In this document: positions 19,576-27,910 of the stretch, in pieces
Layout of the letters: every line of letters starts with the position of its first letter
Numbering within the stretch: position 1 is the first letter of the stretch
NCBI GenBank assembly: GCA_024280895.1
Contig: JAJRPI010000051.1
Span: 38,085-102,084, forward strand
From: Alphaproteobacteria bacterium
GTDB lineage: Bacteria > Pseudomonadota > Alphaproteobacteria > Rhizobiales > JAKIUO01
Reading direction: 5' to 3'
DNA: 64,000 nt
Position numbers and translations under genes: made by a program
Notes under the pieces: generated by a model
Told to the model about the DNA's origin: nothing
Seen by the model: only the letters and a program-made list of their open reading frames with translations
Databases searched by the model: none

Positions 19576-22500
19576 AGCAGGCAATAATACGAAAGAACCA
19601 ATAGATCAGGGCGCTCACAAGCTGATCTCCATGTTCGTGCGCCATCCAACGGCTGCCAATCTGTTGATGGTGCTGATGCTGATTGCTGGCATGTTCGCGC
19701 TTGGTAAATTAAACACGCAATTTTTTCCAACCTTCAGTGTCCCCAATATTTCCGTGAAAGTGTCTTGGCCCGGAGCCAGCGCCGCGGATGTGGAGAGCAC
19801 AATTATCGACGCACTGGAGCCGCAATTGCGCTTTCTCGATGGCGTTGACGCCATTGGTGCGGTGGCCCGCGAAGGTTTTGCAACCATTGGCATTGAGTTC
19901 ATTCCATCGACGGATATGCAAAAAGCGTTGGGGGATGTGCAGCAAGCAGTGGATAGCGTCACAACCTTGCCAGCTGACGCCGAAACACCGGTAATTGCGC
20001 GGATCCAGCGCTATGACCGCGTCGCCAATATGTCTGTTTCTGGTCCCTATAGCGAGCAGGCCATTCGCAGTTTTGCCAAAACCATTCGTGATGGTTTGCT
20101 GGATGCAGGGATTGATAAGGTCGATTTTGTGGGGATGCGAGATCCCGAAATCGAAATCCGTGTCAAGGATCGCGATCTGCGCCGTCTCAATCTGACGCTT
20201 GCCGATATTGCTAAAAAAGTAAAAGAAGATAGTCGCGATTTTCCCTCAGGCATTCTGGAGGGAGCGGTGGAGCGGCAATTGCGCTCGGTGGCGGAACGCA
20301 AAACCCCAGAGACCATTGGCCAGGTTGAAGTGCGCTCCGATAAGGCGGGCAATAAAATTGTGCTGCGCGATATTGCAGATCTGCGTGAGCGCTTTGATGA
20401 GAGTAGCCTTGTGGGGCTGAAAAACGGCCAGCCGGCAATTGAGCTGATTATCCGCCGCAGCCTCAAGTCTGATACCCTCAAATCGTTAAAGATCTTGCGT
20501 AAATATATCAAGCAGATCCGCCCGACCTTGCCGCCTAATTTGCAGGTGCAGCTCTATAATGTGCGCGGCGATCATGTGGTCAACCGGCTTAATATCTTGA
20601 TCAAGAACGGCGCGCAGGGGCTGGTCCTGGTGTTGGTGATATTATTTTTGTTTCTTAATGCGCGGATTGCCTTTTGGGTCGCAGCTGGTATTCCTGTTGC
20701 CCTGATGGCGACCTTTTCGGTGATGTATTTTACCGGCCAGAGCATCAATATGGTGTCCATGTTCGCGCTTATTATGATGCTTGGGATTATCGTTGATGAT
20801 GCAATCGTTGTGGGGGAGCACACGGCCACAAGACAGGGCATGGGAGATAACCGTCTTGAGGCCTCGATCGCGGGGGCTGGGCGCATGCTGACACCGGTGT
20901 CAGCCGCTACCTTGACCACGATGGCTTCATTTTTGCCCATGACCCTTATCAGTGGCCGCCTTGGCGATATTATGGGCACCATGCCAAAGGTCGTGCTGGC
21001 AGTGCTGATTGCCTCGATCATTGAATGCTTTTTTATTCTGCCGGGACATTTGCGTCATGGCTTTGGCAAAATGCAGGAAAAACCGGGACGTTTTCGCAGC
21101 TGGTTTGATCGCTATTTTGATCGTTTTCGCGAGGGGCCGTTCAACCGGTTTGTGACGCTTTCTTATCATTGGCGCTATTCCACCTTGACCTTGTCGCTGA
21201 TTTCCATGTTCATTGTTATCGGCCTGATTGCGGGTGGGCATATCCATGTGCGCCGCTTTCCATCGCCGCCTCCTGAACAGTTACGCATGAGCGTTGAATT
21301 TGCGGTGGGCACGCCGCGCGAACAACAAATCAGCACTCTGCTGGAGCTTGATCGTTCCTTATATCGCGCCGAAAAGAATGTCGCTGGTCGCAAAGGCACT
21401 TTCATCACATCAAGTTTTACCACCATTGGCTCGATCGGGCGCGATCGTGGAGATAATCTGGCCGAAATCGAAGTGCAATTGACCTCAAGCGAAACCCGCT
21501 CGAAACCAAGCCGGTTAGCACAATACTGGACGCGCTTGACGGGGGGCGCAGACCAATCGGTCGAGCAAAGTAAAAAGGGCGCATTGACAGCGCGCCGGTT
21601 CATTTCGGTCTGGCGAAAATCGCGACCAAAAATCGCTGGCGTGGAGCGCTTGACCCTGTCAGCCCGGCGTCATGGCCCCGGCGGCAAGGATGTGCATATC
21701 CAGCTGACGGGCGGCACGGTACGGCAAATGAAAAAAGCCGCCGAGGCGTTGAAGCCATTGTTGACTGCGTTTCCCGGCGTATCGGCGGTGGAAGATGATT
21801 TGCCTTATGGCAAGCCTGAACTTGTTATGGAGTTGACGTCCCGTGGGCGGGCCCTTGGCTTCACCGCGCAAAGTGTTGGCACCAAGGTGCGCAACGCTTT
21901 TCAAGGGGCCATTGCCATGCGCTTTGCGAGGGGCGACGAGGAAATTACCGTGCGCGTCAAGCGAGAGCAAAAGTCTCGCGGGTTGGGTGTTTTGGAGCAG
22001 CTTTATCTGCGCAGCCCCGCTGGCATCAGCGTGCCTTTGACGGAGATCGTCTCGATCACCGAAAAGGCTGGTTTTTCGATCATCAAGCATGATGAAGGTC
22101 AACGCATTGTCTCGGTGACAGCTGATCTTGACAGTGATCAAATGGAAGTGCCGCAGTTGACGAACGAGCTTGACACCAAGGTGATGCCGCAGATCATGGC
22201 AGACTATGGAGTGCGTTACGAATATTCGGGCGCCGCCGAAGAGCGCAAACGAAATTTTAAGGATATGAAGAAGGGCGCACTGGTGTCGTTGGCGCTCATC
22301 TACATTATTCTGGCCTGGGTATTTGGTCACTATGCCAAGCCGCTGGCGGTGATGGCGATTATTCCTTTCGGGATTGTTGGTGCTGTTTACGGGCATATGA
22401 TCATGGGCATCAATCTGACCATGATCAGCATGATCGGCCTACTTGGCCTGTCGGGTATTTTGGTCAATGACAGCATCATTCTTGTCTCGACCGCCAAGGA

Positions 22501-22804
22501 GCGCCTTGATCGCGGGCAAAGCATGATGGAGGCCTCGATTGGCGCCTCCAAAGATCGCTTGCGCGCCGTGGTGCTAACCTCGCTCACCACCATTGTCGGC
22601 CTGACGCCCTTGATGTTTGAGACCAGCCGTCAAGCGGCATTCTTGATCCCCATGGCCATCACTATGGTGTTTGGCCTGCTTACCGCCACCATCCTTGTGC
22701 TGGTGCTGGTGCCAAGTCTGCTGGGCATTGGTCGCGATTTGGGGCTCATCGGCAAATGGGTGATTGATCTTTATCGCACTCCCAATACACAAGCGGGGGA
22801 GTAG
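19568..22804 (+). CDS. RND efflux permease (AcrB/MexB superfamily)
   Basis: 1,078 residues from a GTG at 19568 with GGAG 10 bases upstream; a GTG at 19550 is the alternative. First membrane helix at about residues 25-43 after FVRHPTAANL, then a large periplasmic loop, helices 2-6 at about 340-500 including the proton-relay helix GIIVDDAIVV (Asp pair near 410), a second periplasmic loop, and helices 8-12 ending near 1060, with the internal duplication motif GILVNDSIIL near 965. It pumps small molecules out using the proton gradient together with the overlapping adaptor gene. No outer-membrane TolC gene is adjacent. Substrate unknown; the sequence resembles the HAE1-like branch. Confidence 0.92.
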   Translation: MAEAGNNTKEPIDQGAHKLISMFVRHPTAANLLMVLMLIAGMFALGKLNTQFFPTFSVPNISVKVSWPGASAADVESTIIDALEPQLRFLDGVDAIGAVAREGFATIGIEFIPSTDMQKALGDVQQAVDSVTTLPADAETPVIARIQRYDRVANMSVSGPYSEQAIRSFAKTIRDGLLDAGIDKVDFVGMRDPEIEIRVKDRDLRRLNLTLADIAKKVKEDSRDFPSGILEGAVERQLRSVAERKTPETIGQVEVRSDKAGNKIVLRDIADLRERFDESSLVGLKNGQPAIELIIRRSLKSDTLKSLKILRKYIKQIRPTLPPNLQVQLYNVRGDHVVNRLNILIKNGAQGLVLVLVILFLFLNARIAFWVAAGIPVALMATFSVMYFTGQSINMVSMFALIMMLGIIVDDAIVVGEHTATRQGMGDNRLEASIAGAGRMLTPVSAATLTTMASFLPMTLISGRLGDIMGTMPKVVLAVLIASIIECFFILPGHLRHGFGKMQEKPGRFRSWFDRYFDRFREGPFNRFVTLSYHWRYSTLTLSLISMFIVIGLIAGGHIHVRRFPSPPPEQLRMSVEFAVGTPREQQISTLLELDRSLYRAEKNVAGRKGTFITSSFTTIGSIGRDRGDNLAEIEVQLTSSETRSKPSRLAQYWTRLTGGADQSVEQSKKGALTARRFISVWRKSRPKIAGVERLTLSARRHGPGGKDVHIQLTGGTVRQMKKAAEALKPLLTAFPGVSAVEDDLPYGKPELVMELTSRGRALGFTAQSVGTKVRNAFQGAIAMRFARGDEEITVRVKREQKSRGLGVLEQLYLRSPAGISVPLTEIVSITEKAGFSIIKHDEGQRIVSVTADLDSDQMEVPQLTNELDTKVMPQIMADYGVRYEYSGAAEERKRNFKDMKKGALVSLALIYIILAWVFGHYAKPLAVMAIIPFGIVGAVYGHMIMGINLTMISMIGLLGLSGILVNDSIILVSTAKERLDRGQSMMEASIGASKDRLRAVVLTSLTTIVGLTPLMFETSRQAAFLIPMAITMVFGLLTATILVLVLVPSLLGIGRDLGLIGKWVIDLYRTPNTQAGE

Positions 22805-22827
22805 GGCTCTATTTGTCTCGTATTAAT

Positions 22828-22921
22828 TTGTCTCACGGCTAATCCTCGCAAGTTCGGGCCTCCGACGGGCGCGCAATGCGCGGCGCGTAGTCACGCTTGC
22901 CTCCCTATGGTCGGAGTTCTT
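22828..22921 (+). repeat. Three-hairpin intergenic repeat, copy 1
   Basis: Begins TTGTCTCACGGCTA and contains a short first hairpin (weak here), a second hairpin GCGCGCAATGCGCGGCGC and a third with CTCC/GGAG ends. It aligns along its length with copies at 22948-23046, 23047-23143 and 23678-23774. Most diverged copy in hairpins I and III. Just downstream of the RND permease. Confidence 0.8.
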
Positions 22922-22947
22922 TTCCAATAGACAATTTAAAAGGGAAC

Positions 22948-23046
22948 AAGAATACCGATGCTTGCATCGGCAAGCCCGACTGGCCGCCGGGCTTAGGCCC
23001 GCCCCAGCGGAGGCCCGGCGTTAGCCGGAATAGTCGTGAGCTCAAA
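22948..23046 (-). repeat. Three-hairpin intergenic repeat, copy 2
   Basis: Read on the minus strand it has hairpin I CCGGCTAACGCCGG, hairpin II GGGCGGGCCTAAGCCCG and hairpin III CCGATGCAAGCATCGG. It is directly followed (minus-strand upstream) by copy 3, a tandem pair. Confidence 0.85.
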
Positions 23047-23143
23047 CAAAACCACCGATGTACACATCGGCAAGCGTGACCACGCGCCGGGCTTTGCCCG
23101 CCCGTCGGAGGCAGTGCGGAGCACGAATAGCCGGGAGACAAAC
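23047..23143 (-). repeat. Three-hairpin intergenic repeat, copy 3
   Basis: On the minus strand it begins TTTGTCTCCCGGCTATTCG. Hairpin I is CGTGCTCCGCAC, hairpin II GGGCGGGCAAAGCCCGGC, hairpin III CCGATGTGTACATCGG. It ends next to the CtrA-type site of the small gene at 23264. Confidence 0.85.
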
Positions 23144-23152
23144 CAAACCCCG

Positions 23153-23167
23153 TTAACCATTCATTAA
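23153..23167. promoter_or_regulatory. CtrA-type binding site
   Basis: TTAACCATTCATTAA, exactly TTAA-N7-TTAA, with the TTAACCAT half typical of CtrA sites in Alphaproteobacteria. It lies 96 bp upstream of the 31-residue ORF at 23264 and points to cell-cycle control of that transcript. Confidence 0.65.
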
Positions 23168-23263
23168 GTTGCCACATTTGCGCCATGCCCTGATCACGAA
23201 TCGGGGGTAGGTTCTGTTCATCGCCAAACACGAGGCGACAGTTAACAAATCAGGGGATATTTG

Positions 23264-23359
23264 ATGAGCGATTTTAACATGACATTGATGGCATTAACAA
23301 TGGCAAGCGGCTTGGTCGCTCTTCCAATGGCACTCGCTCTATCCCCGCTTGTTGGCTAA
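23264..23359 (+). CDS. 31-residue putative membrane microprotein
   Basis: ATG to TAA, 31 codons, product beginning MSDFNMTLMALTM and ending in SPLVG. AGGGGAT ends 6 bases before the ATG, a good ribosome binding site. Nearly the whole peptide after residue 5 is hydrophobic, enough for one membrane helix, with a Pro near residue 21. It is preceded by a CtrA-type site and its transcript can run to the strong terminator at 23632-23669. I do not recognise a family; the evidence is the SD, composition and context. Confidence 0.6.
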   Translation: MSDFNMTLMALTMASGLVALPMALALSPLVG

Positions 23360-23631
23360 CAAAACTTACATACACACACAGTTCTTACACTACACACTTC
23401 TTACACAGAGAAAACCGGCCTCAAATAGCGCAAGCGGTAGGCCAACTAGACACGACAAGCACTTTTCGGGGCGAGAAAAAACTCCTACAAACTCCCCCCC
23501 GTCCAACGAATTCGAGGCGTTGAACAAAGTATTTTTGATCGAGAAATTGCTCCTACGGTTTTTTGATCCCAAAATGCGACAGTAGCGTTAGAGTTTGCCA
23601 TACCGGTCCATAAAGTGGACCGACAAAAAGA
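23360..23631 (+). other. Long 3' untranslated stretch or small RNA candidate
   Basis: No credible ORF. Between the microprotein stop and the terminator are the GGCCT/AGGCC hairpin (23417-23443), a C-rich single-stranded stretch (ACTCCTACAAACTCCCCCCC near 23482-23501), two TTTTTTGATC-like words, and a CGGTCC/GGACCG hairpin (23604-23622). CU-rich anti-Shine-Dalgarno loops are common in alphaproteobacterial small RNAs, so a processed 3'-UTR RNA is possible. Inference only. Confidence 0.35.
23417..23443 (+). repeat. Intergenic copy of the adaptor-gene hairpin repeat
   Basis: Arms GGCCT and AGGCC enclose CAAATAGCGCAAGCGGT, matching the units at 18804-18947 (arms GTCCT/AGGAC, loop CAGATAGCGCAGCGGT). 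The arm difference is compensatory on both sides, so pairing is kept. Confidence 0.7.
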
Positions 23632-23669
23632 AAGAGACCCGGTTTTATCACCCCTGGGTCTCTTTTTTT
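23632..23669 (+). terminator. Rho-independent terminator
   Basis: AAGAGACCC pairs with GGGTCTCTT and is followed by a run of seven T. It ends the transcript that contains the microprotein at 23264. No other plus-strand gene is close upstream. Confidence 0.85.
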
Positions 23670-23677
23670 GTGCTGTT

Positions 23678-23774
23678 TTGTCTCACGGCTATTCGTGCTA
23701 ACGCACGGCCTCCGACAGGCGCGTTACAACGCGGCGCTCAGTCGAGCTTGCCGATGGTGACCATCGGACTTCTT
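23678..23774 (+). repeat. Three-hairpin intergenic repeat, copy 4
   Basis: Starts TTGTCTCACGGCTATTCG; hairpin I CGTGCTAACGCACG, hairpin II GCGCGTTACAACGCGGCGC, hairpin III CCGATGGTGACCATCGG. Immediately downstream the opening words TTGTCTCACGG recur at 23777, a truncated further copy. Confidence 0.85.
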
Positions 23775-23870
23775 TATTGTCTCACGGTCAAGTTATTTGC
23801 TGAACGAATTGCTCCCTCTCCCCCAAGGGGAGAGGGAGTAAGAAGATCACATTGAAGGGTTAATGGCCGA

Positions 23871-24203
23871 TCATTTTTCGTTTTGAATAAACTGAAGTCC
23901 CCAGCTTTTCATGTGTTGCAATACTGGTTCCAGCGAACGGCCCAGTGGGGTCAGGCTGTACTCAACTTTTGGTGGCACCTGCGCGTAGACTTTTCGGTGG
24001 ACAAGGCCATCTGCCTCCAGTTCGCGCAGCTGATTGGTCAAGGTGCGCTGGGTGACTTTAGTGAGCATTTTTTGCAGCTCGTTAAAGCGCTTGATGTCTT
24101 CCAGCAAAATAAACAGGATCACACCCTTCCATTTACCGCCGATAATATCGAGGGTCGCTTCTACCGGGCATTCAATATATTGCTGGTGACGCTGTTTGCG
24201 CAT
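23871..24203 (-). CDS. HxlR-family transcriptional regulator
   Basis: 110 residues, ATG at 24203 after AGGAGAAG. Typical HxlR winged helix: a Cys near the start (YIECPVEATLDIIGGKWKG), then RFNELQKMLTKVTQRTLTNQLRELEADGLV for the HTH, and EYSLTPLGRSL for the wing. Members often sense thiol-reactive or electrophilic compounds through this N-terminal Cys. It is divergent from the MAPEG gene with 147 bp between starts, so it probably regulates that gene and itself. Confidence 0.92.
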   Translation of the reverse strand: MRKQRHQQYIECPVEATLDIIGGKWKGVILFILLEDIKRFNELQKMLTKVTQRTLTNQLRELEADGLVHRKVYAQVPPKVEYSLTPLGRSLEPVLQHMKSWGLQFIQNEK

Positions 24204-24350
24204 GTTCTCTTCTCCTAAAATACGCCCCAACCGCCCAAAACACGCATAGTATAAAATAGGACACTAGTGGCAATATTACTGCGTACTTCACAAAATTCTC
24301 ATTTGTACTCATGCTGCTCCACATCAAGATCAATCGCAAGGAGCAAATTT

Positions 24351-24758
24351 ATGAATTCCCTCTCTCCCGAACTTTATTGGACCACCGCCACCGCTGTTAT
24401 GACGTCTGTGATGTGGGCGCCGCACATATTGCAGCGCATCTTTGAGATGAAACCCTACAAGGCCTTTCGCGACCCGCGCCATGATGAGCCAACGCTGGCG
24501 CCGTTCGCCCAGCGAGCCATACGCGCGCACACAAATGCGGTTGAAAATCTGGTGGTGTTTGGTTTGCTGGCGATCATTATTCATTTGACCAGCGCAGGGG
24601 ACAGTCTCACGGCGCAAGCGGCGCTGGTTTATTTCGTTGCGCGAGCCGCTCACTATGTGATCTATGTCACCGCCGTGCCGTGGATGCGCACGCCGGTTTA
24701 TCTGGTCAGTTGGGCCTGCCAGATTGTGCTGGGTGGACGTTTGCTTGGTTGGTGGTAG
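24351..24758 (+). CDS. MAPEG-family membrane protein
   Basis: 135 residues, ATG at 24351 with AAGGAG 8 bases upstream (an upstream in-frame ATG at 24267 lacks an SD). Four hydrophobic segments. The MAPEG signature is visible: RAIRAHTNAVENLVVFG near residue 57, with the N-x-x-E pair, and a C-terminal YFVARAAHYVIYVTAVPWMRTP. MAPEG proteins are membrane glutathione-dependent transferases or peroxidases of lipophilic electrophiles; activity here is unproven. Its promoter region is shared with the divergent HxlR regulator. Confidence 0.9.
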   Translation: MNSLSPELYWTTATAVMTSVMWAPHILQRIFEMKPYKAFRDPRHDEPTLAPFAQRAIRAHTNAVENLVVFGLLAIIIHLTSAGDSLTAQAALVYFVARAAHYVIYVTAVPWMRTPVYLVSWACQIVLGGRLLGWW

Positions 24759-24764
24759 GGATTG

Positions 24765-25115
24765 CTATGTTTGCGCATCTTTTTGCGCTGGTGCGATTTT
24801 GCCGCCAGCTGCTTCATAGGCGGCAAATCCGCCTTCCACAAAGCGCGCATTAAACCCAAGCGAGCATAATTTGGCAACGGCGTTCTGGCTGACTTCATGG
24901 CCGTGCACGCAATAGACAATCAGCTCGTCGCCGGTTTGGTATTGGCTGGCCCAGCTCTCGACATTTTCATGATCATGCCAGCGCGCCCCGCGCACGATCT
25001 GGCCAGAGGCTTCAAAGGCTGGCATTTTGCGCACATCGATAATGCGCGGCGGTGTTGCGGCCCCGGCTTGTTCAATCAGCCAAAGCGCAGAAACGGATTG
25101 TTGTGATTTGTCCAA
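24765..25115 (-). CDS. Rhodanese-like sulfurtransferase
   Basis: 116 residues from a TTG at 25115 preceded by GAGGG; the frame extends to a TTG at 25199 with no visible SD, and there is no ATG, so the start is uncertain. One rhodanese domain: PPRIIDVRKMPAFE near residue 25, GARWHDHENVESW near 45, the active-site loop VYCVHGHEVSQ with Cys near residue 69, and GFNARFVEGGFAAYEAAGG near the end. The CVHGHEVS loop is the usual six-residue cradle. It converges with the MAPEG gene, with 6 bp between. Confidence 0.85.
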   Translation of the reverse strand: MDKSQQSVSALWLIEQAGAATPPRIIDVRKMPAFEASGQIVRGARWHDHENVESWASQYQTGDELIVYCVHGHEVSQNAVAKLCSLGFNARFVEGGFAAYEAAGGKIAPAQKDAQT

Positions 25116-25333
25116 TGCGTGCTTTTCCCTCAAATGGTGAGCATGAGACAGTGCTTGGGGGAGCGAGCGCTTAAAGGCCGGGAGACTGTCTTGATCCAAT
25201 GAGGACTATCTAGCATGAGAACAAGGGGCGGGCAATAATGTGCCTGCCTGCGCGGCACGCCATGCCCGCCAAATTGTGCCATGAGGGCCGCCTGATTGGT
25301 TTGTTTATTCGAAAACCTCCAGCACAAACACTT

Positions 25334-25483
25334 CCGTCATCCTCGCGCAGGCACGGATCCAAGCGGGTTGCAACTTGTGGTGTGATTGAGGAGAAAAAGA
25401 AACCAGCCGCTTGTCTTTGCCCTATCAGCAATCACGGTACCCACAGATGGTCGCTTGGATTCCCGCCTTCGCGGGAATGACGG
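25334..25483. repeat. MITE-like element with 32-bp terminal inverted repeats
   Basis: The left arm 25334-25365 (CCGTCATCC...ATCCAAGCG) and right arm 25452-25483 (CGCTTGGATT...GAATGACGG) are imperfect inverted copies around about 86 bp of unrelated DNA. The ends carry the CGTCAT...CCTTCGCGGG word also found at 34991-35114. It fills most of the gap between the rhodanese and the gene at 25507. The rest of this gap shows nothing else. Confidence 0.65.
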
Positions 25484-25506
25484 AGGGGAGGGCTGATTTC
25501 AATTTG

Positions 25507-25995
25507 CTATTTGTTAGATTGGTCTACTGATTTTGCTCGGCTGCGGGCTGTAGCACGTTGTTTTCTCTTTTTGAGCCAGTTTTTTAGCCAGACGCGGTAC
25601 CGCTGTCCCTGAGGGTGATCATCGAGATCGGTTTTGGTAATCCTGATCGCTGATATGAGGCTTTTGACATTTGCCAGCGGCTTGTTGTCGGTTGCTGGCG
25701 GTGCTTCAATTCTCAGATTGAAAGCAGCGCATCCATTGGACACGTTGACTTCAACTATATCATGCGTAACGACCCCTTTGAAGCTCGCTTCAATAGAGAG
25801 CGCCCAGCCGTTGAAGCCATTGAATGAAATTTTTCTGGGTTCACCGCGAATTCTTCTGGCATCGAAACGGCGGTGCCACCAAAATCGAAAATTGTCCGGT
25901 TTTAGAGTTTTTACATCGGGTTTTTTGAGTGTTTTTTTGGTTGGAAGAAAGTGTGTGTAGCAGAGGCCGAGGGACCGAAAAAGCAGGTCCGGCAT
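25507..25995 (-). pseudogene. 3' half of a frameshifted secreted protein gene
   Basis: ORF of 162 residues in the -1 frame relative to the 5' half (25911-26219). It has no signal peptide and no SD before its first ATG (25995). From residue about 30 it reads as a globular domain (RFWWHRRFDARRIRGEP..., then SLISAIRI near the end, then a basic tail), which fits the missing C-terminus of the upstream signal-peptide ORF. The frames overlap over 25911-25995, which holds an A7 run. Could be a real frameshift, a programmed -1 shift or a sequencing error. Family not recognised. Confidence 0.5.
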
Positions 25996-26219
25996 TCAAT
26001 CATCATCGTGTGGTAGCCAAGGGCATAGCTTTTCCAATGCCAGGAGCGGCTCTCAGCCATAAGGTGAAATATTCTGCCATTGGCTTCCTTGATAAATGCA
26101 AAATTCGTAGCACCACCACCCTCAAGCCATTCACAGCTGGCAGATTTGGCGTTGGCTTGGGTGATCAACAGTGCGAGTAGACAAAGGAAGGCACCAAGCT
26201 TTTTAAACGTATTTTGCAT
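25911..26219 (-). CDS. 5' half of a secreted protein; possible -1 frameshift into the next ORF
   Basis: 102 residues, ATG at 26219 after GGGAAGGAACC. Signal peptide at residues 1-24 (cleavage after QANA), then a Cys-rich start (SASCEWLEGG, IECRTCFF). It stops soon after PKKHSKNPM. Just before the stop is A AAA AAA C in the right phase for -1 slippage (codons AAA AAA). A shift there would continue TLKKPDV... into the ORF ending at 25507, giving one secreted protein of about 250 residues. Upstream, three copies of CAACACT lie at 26252-26275. Confidence 0.6.
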   Translation of the reverse strand: MQNTFKKLGAFLCLLALLITQANAKSASCEWLEGGGATNFAFIKEANGRIFHLMAESRSWHWKSYALGYHTMMIECRTCFFGPSASATHTFFQPKKHSKNPM

Positions 26220-26287
26220 GGTTCCTTCCCTCGAAAAAGGTGACGTTTTCAATTCAACACTCAACACTCAACACTGCGCCGCAGGCG

Positions 26288-27514
26288 CTAACCCCCATCC
26301 TTGCCCATTGCTGCTTGCAGGTTCTCGTCGATTTTGTCCAAAAAGCCGGTGGTTGACAGCCAGGCTTGTTGATCGCCAACCAGCAGCGCCAGATCTTTGG
26401 TCATGTGGCCGGACTGGATGGTGTCCACGACCACTTCTTCCAGTGTGGTGCCAAAACGGATCAGTTCTTGATTGTCGTCGAGTTTGCCGCGATGTTTGAT
26501 GCCTTGTGTCCAGGCGAAAATGCTGGCGGTGGAGTTGGTGGAGGTTTCTTCGCCTTTTTCGTGCATGCGGAAATGGCGCGTCACGGTGCCATGGGCAGCT
26601 TCCGCCTCCATGATCTTGCCGTCGGGGGTGACCAGTGCCGAGGTCATCAGACCTAGTGAGCCAAAGCCTTGCGCCACGGTGTCGGACTGCACATCGCCAT
26701 CATAGTTTTTACAGGCCCACAAGAAACCGCCGGACCATTTGAGGGCCGCAGCGACCATGTCATCTATCAGGCGATGCTCATAGGTGAGACCGGCTTCCTC
26801 GAATTTTTCCTTGAATTCTGCGTCAAATACTTCTTGAAACAGATCCTTGAACTGGCCGTCATAGGCTTTCAGTATGGTGTTTTTGGTGGATAGATAAACG
26901 GGGAATTTGCGCTTTAGACCATAGTTCATACTGGCACGCGCAAAATCGCGGATTGATTGATCGAGATTATACATGCCCATGGCGATGCCGCTGGCCGGGA
27001 AATCAAACACTTCATGCTCGATGGTCTGCGATCCGTCTTCGGCTTCCCATTTCATGGTTAGCTTGCCTTTGCCGGGCACGCGAAAATCTGTGGCGCGATA
27101 TTGGTCGCCGTAAGCATGGCGGCCAATGATCATAGGCTGCGTCCAGCCCGGCACGAGACGGGGCACATTATGACAGATAATGGGTTCGCGAAAAACCACG
27201 CCGCCCAAAATATTGCGGATGGTGCCATTGGGGGATCGCCACATTTTTTTGAGACCAAACTCTTCGACGCGGTCTTCGTCTGGGGTGATGGTGGCGCATT
27301 TGACGCCCACGCCATATTTCTGGATGGCATGCGCGGCATCAATGGTGATCTGATCATCGGTGTCATCGCGCGATTTCATGCCCAGATCATAATATTTGAG
27401 CTCCAGATCAAGATAGGGATGCACGAGCTTGTCGCGGATAAAATGCCAGATGATGCGGGTCATTTCATCGCCGTCAAGCTCGACAATAGGGTTCGCTACC
27501 TTGATTTTTGACAT
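26288..27514 (-). CDS. icd: Isocitrate dehydrogenase, NADP-dependent
   Basis: 408 residues, the eukaryote-like homodimeric type found in Alphaproteobacteria. Landmarks: [16 protein letters not shown] at the start, [10 protein letters not shown] near 78, the substrate-binding [12 protein letters not shown] near 94-105, the divalent-metal Asp pair region [22 protein letters not shown] at about 260, and [12 protein letters not shown] near 307. It oxidises isocitrate to 2-oxoglutarate in the TCA cycle, making NADPH in the cytoplasm. ATG at 27514 with AAGG about 11 bases upstream. A monocistronic gene with a long upstream region. Confidence 0.97.
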   Translation of the reverse strand: MSKIKVANPIVELDGDEMTRIIWHFIRDKLVHPYLDLELKYYDLGMKSRDDTDDQITIDAAHAIQKYGVGVKCATITPDEDRVEEFGLKKMWRSPNGTIRNILGGVVFREPIICHNVPRLVPGWTQPMIIGRHAYGDQYRATDFRVPGKGKLTMKWEAEDGSQTIEHEVFDFPASGIAMGMYNLDQSIRDFARASMNYGLKRKFPVYLSTKNTILKAYDGQFKDLFQEVFDAEFKEKFEEAGLTYEHRLIDDMVAAALKWSGGFLWACKNYDGDVQSDTVAQGFGSLGLMTSALVTPDGKIMEAEAAHGTVTRHFRMHEKGEETSTNSTASIFAWTQGIKHRGKLDDNQELIRFGTTLEEVVVDTIQSGHMTKDLALLVGDQQAWLSTTGFLDKIDENLQAAMGKDGG

Positions 27515-27910
27515 AGGGGGAGACCTTTATATTCAATAGGAAGGATTTGGTTTTGTGCGCACCATAACGAGTGCCGCAGGGCTTGCCAAGCGCTGGGCGT
27601 CGAAGATTTTTTTGCCGACGATGAGTGTTGCGGCCCCAGTAGGGCCTGTCAAAATAGCAAGACATCAAGGCTTGAGGCGGTGTTTGTGCTCATGTTTGAG
27701 CGTTAAAAACGGCTGTTTCGATGCCTGATGTGGCGCGTTATTTATGAAAATATTACATAAAAACAAATCGCTAGGGCCAGCTATATCATTTTTTATATAG
27801 CTGCTATGCAATAGTACGTATTCACAAATGCGAATATTATGATATTTTTGGTCATAGTAAAGTTTGAGTTTGATTCTGATGAACGTGAAAATTGTGCATG
27901 GAGAATGAAG
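27515..27910. other. Intergenic region between icd and a rhodanese gene
   Basis: No supported gene. The one clear structure is an A/T-rich inverted repeat at 27779-27802 (AGCTATA and TATATAGCT around a short T-rich loop), which may be an operator or a weak terminator. The divergent promoters of icd and the gene at 27911 must be here. Confidence 0.5.

Noticed and set aside
22905..23231. 108-residue minus-strand ORF
   Set aside because: Covers the three-hairpin repeat copies; GC-rich inverted repeats produce open frames by chance.
23349..23585. 78-residue plus-strand ORF
   Set aside because: Low-complexity translation, no SD, overlaps the microprotein stop and the structured 3' region.
26252..26275. 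Three copies of CAACACT
   Set aside because: Too short and simple to claim as a functional repeat.
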